Positions 62,186-64,000 of a DNA stretch of 64,000 nt are shown in pieces. A program made the position numbers and the translations under genes. Below the pieces are notes generated by a model that was given only the letters and a program-made list of their open reading frames with translations, did no database searches and was not told the DNA's origin. The DNA is from Nitratireductor luteus. GTDB taxonomy: Bacteria; Pseudomonadota; Alphaproteobacteria; Rhizobiales; Rhizobiaceae. Where the stretch lies: contig NZ_JAOANW010000019.1 of NCBI RefSeq assembly GCF_026162365.1, positions 1-64,000 of the forward strand, written 5' to 3'. How positions within the stretch are numbered: position 1 is the first letter of the stretch; every line of letters begins with the position of its first letter.

Positions 62186-62307
62186 GGCTTCCTCCATTCC
62201 CTTGATGGTCTGGAGGCAGGCTAGAGCCGGCGGCTGCCGCGTGCTTCGGGGAAAGCACGTAAATTGCTGCGAACGCGCAATGGGTATTTCCACGCATAGG
62301 ATGGCGT

Positions 62308-63972
62308 TCAGACAAGAACGTGCTGGTAGGCCCATGCGGTGGCCGCCGCGCGCGACGACAGGTCGAGTTTTATGAAGATGTTGCTCACATGGCGCTCGAT
62401 CGTGCGTTCGCTCAAAAAGAGCTCGTCGGCGATGGCCTTGTTCGTCTTGCCGGTGGCGAGCAGCCGCAGAACCTGCAATTCGCGCTGACTCAGGCCATGC
62501 GATTTAGCACGCGGCCTGGCCACAAGCTCCTCCATACCGCGAAGGTCCGGATGGGCGCCCAGTCTGCTGAACACGGCTGTTGCGGCCGCGAATTCAAGTT
62601 CGGCACCGTCGCCGTCACCTTGCGCGCGGCAGGCCAGACCGATCTGAACGCGGACCCGCGCGGCCTCATAGGGCGCTTCGATGGCATTCCACACCGCGAA
62701 CGCACGGCGCAGCGCGACGAGCGCCGCACCGGTGTCTCCATCGGCGAGGGAGACAGCTCCCCGGGCCTGGTCGGCCATGGCTCTCAACACTGCGGATTCG
62801 AAGACCTCGGCGATCTCTTCCAGCTCCCCGCACGCCTGTTTTGCCTCGACGAGTTCTCCCGCGGCGATTGAAATCTCGACATAGGCCGGAAGAAGGCGCG
62901 CCCGCTGCAGGCAATCTGTTGTCGTTCCCATCACCCGGCGCATTGACGCGGCTGCCGCATCCTTGCGCCCCTGAGCCAGACGCAACAGAGCAAGTCCCGG
63001 CTGTGGTTCATGGCCGAACTGGCTGGCGCGGCGATAGTCTTCCTCCGCCGCGTCCAGATCGCCCTTGAGACGATGCGTCTCGGCCCTTTGATAAAACGCC
63101 GGTGCCGGAGGCTGCGGGTCGAAACCGTCAAGATAACGCTCGCAGGCACGGCCGGCTTCCGCGATTGCATCTCCCCAGGCGCCTGCGAGTTGCATCATCT
63201 CTGCGCGATGAGCCAGGCAAGAACCGGTGAACGCCACGATCTGCGGCTGGGCGCTGCACCATGCCGCAAGGGCGGATGTCCACTCCCGGGCCCGGTCCAG
63301 GGCATAGATGTCATGGCAGGCCTCGATGACGCTACAATAGATCAGGCCCGTCATGATGGGCGACAGCTCACCCTCGATGACCGCCACCATAGCTTCGTCG
63401 AGAAGGGCAAGGCCGGCCGCCACTGAACCCTTGCGCAGGTGCGCACGCCCTTGCAGATGCAGCGCGGTTGAAAGCAGATCAGCATCCTGAAACCGCTCCC
63501 CGATATCTGCGGCGGCTTTCGCTTCCTGCATAGCGGAGTCGAAATTGCCCTCAGCAAGATTCTCCTCGATGACCGGTATCAGCAGATAGCCCCGCTCGAC
63601 GCAATCTTCCCCGTCACGTTGTAAAAGGCGCTTTGCCCGGGAAAACCACCCGCTGGCCGGACCGGTTTGCCCTCTGCTGGCAAGGCGGAATCCCAGCCAG
63701 AACGCCGCGCGCACTGCCCGTGGGCAATCGCCGACCTCGAGATATGCGCGGTGGGCGCGATCGAAGGCATGCAAGGCGTCTTCGTCCCGATTGGTCAGGT
63801 AGGCCGATATGGCCAGCCGCTCGAGATCCTCGGCTGAGAGGGATGTGTCCCTGTCGGCACGCGAAAAGGCATCGAAAGCATCGGCCCAGGCATGATGCTC
63901 AAAGCAATCGCGGCCGCTTTCGAGCTCCGTGCACAGAGCGCTGGATTTTTCCCTTTCAGTGCCTCGCATCAA
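62308..63972 (-). CDS. LuxR-family regulator with TPR-like body (LuxR2)
   Basis: Predicted 554 aa, GGGGAGGAATATTG before the ATG. Helical repeats fill the first 480 residues, and the GerE helix-turn-helix sits at the end (GLSQRELQVLRLLATGKTNK). It aligns along its length with LuxR1 (CVERGYLLIPV with CVQRGYLLLPQ; LSPIMTGLIYC with LSPIVSGVVYC), so they are paralogs of the same age class. Its promoter lies outside or at the window edge. Confidence 0.9.
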   Translation of the reverse strand: MMRGTEREKSSALCTELESGRDCFEHHAWADAFDAFSRADRDTSLSAEDLERLAISAYLTNRDEDALHAFDRAHRAYLEVGDCPRAVRAAFWLGFRLASRGQTGPASGWFSRAKRLLQRDGEDCVERGYLLIPVIEENLAEGNFDSAMQEAKAAADIGERFQDADLLSTALHLQGRAHLRKGSVAAGLALLDEAMVAVIEGELSPIMTGLIYCSVIEACHDIYALDRAREWTSALAAWCSAQPQIVAFTGSCLAHRAEMMQLAGAWGDAIAEAGRACERYLDGFDPQPPAPAFYQRAETHRLKGDLDAAEEDYRRASQFGHEPQPGLALLRLAQGRKDAAAASMRRVMGTTTDCLQRARLLPAYVEISIAAGELVEAKQACGELEEIAEVFESAVLRAMADQARGAVSLADGDTGAALVALRRAFAVWNAIEAPYEAARVRVQIGLACRAQGDGDGAELEFAAATAVFSRLGAHPDLRGMEELVARPRAKSHGLSQRELQVLRLLATGKTNKAIADELFLSERTIERHVSNIFIKLDLSSRAAATAWAYQHVLV

Positions 63973-64000
63973 TATTCCTCCCCATAGCGGTGAGGTTCGG

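Noticed and set aside
1-64000. CRISPR arrays, rRNA and tRNA genes
   Set aside because: No regularly spaced repeats or conserved RNA sequences were seen on reading through the window.

Overview
The window is GC-rich DNA, most likely from an alphaproteobacterium of the Hyphomicrobiales (Mesorhizobium/Chelativorans/Aquamicrobium-like). This rests on gene content: TRAP transporters, an invasion-associated-locus-B protein, phn genes, rhizobial-type tyrosine recombinases, an alphaproteobacterial mer operon and many LysR/LuxR regulators. No rRNA, tRNA or CRISPR array was seen. It reads as an accessory region (plasmid or genomic island). Intact metal-handling and catabolic operons alternate with seams made of IS, integrase and conjugation fragments and of broken genes.

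Layout. (1) 0.3-13.5 kb, + strand: a long run of exported redox and metal proteins, many with overlapping start/stop codons: two TlpA/CcmG-like thioredoxins, two beta-propellers, a DUF1573 protein, a Cys-tailed membrane protein, a Met-rich peptide, SCO, cytochrome c, DUF411, Cox11 (ctaG), a small membrane protein, DsbA, CcdA, a Cys-rich protein, an orphan Rieske protein and an L,D-transpeptidase. Assembly factors for copper proteins are abundant, but no cytochrome oxidase catalytic subunit is present. (2) 13.5-19.2 kb: a methyltransferase, a metallo-hydrolase remnant, a multicopper oxidase/ZIP transporter pair behind a Fur-like box, an IS1380 fragment and truncated DUF411 and methyltransferase genes. 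(3) 19.3-22.5 kb: a mercury operon (merT-merP-merA with divergent merR) with a textbook 19-bp-spacer operator and two damaged small membrane genes. (4) 22.6-23.8 kb: conjugative-element debris.

(5) 24.2-31.6 kb: a DUF5996-GNAT fusion, pirin, LysR, isochorismatase-like hydrolase, CPA2/Kef antiporter, then a frameshifted chloroperoxidase and cupin. (6) 31.7-35.8 kb: a hipB-hipA module with a third AbiJ-like reading frame, an orphan ribbon-helix-helix regulator, a broken phnE and a broken ialB. (7) 35.8-50.3 kb: two TRAP uptake/catabolism operons (TAXI-TRAP with AtuA proteins; DctPQM with RidA, an FAD amine/amino-acid dehydrogenase and an amidase), each with its own LysR gene, separated by a HerA-like ATPase. 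(8) 50.3-52.2 kb: a Phd antitoxin with a decayed PemK/MazF toxin, a broken IS110 transposase and a recombinase fragment. (9) 52.1-64 kb: DUF302, a flavin monooxygenase and a hydrolase-methyltransferase fusion, the last two each downstream of a paralogous LuxR/TPR regulator; an integrase pseudogene; HxlR; GFA; a broken methyltransferase; a nitrilase; and a dinB remnant.

The strongest candidate for a poorly described system is the 1.8-13.5 kb cluster, where the pattern Cys-X-Cys (CFC in both propellers and in Cox11, CMC in DUF1573, CCCEC in the Cys-rich protein) recurs in otherwise unrelated exported proteins beside dedicated thiol-redox machinery. A second theme is erosion: at least ten genes carry single-base indels, concentrated between 30.2 and 35.7 kb, which may be real decay or sequence error.
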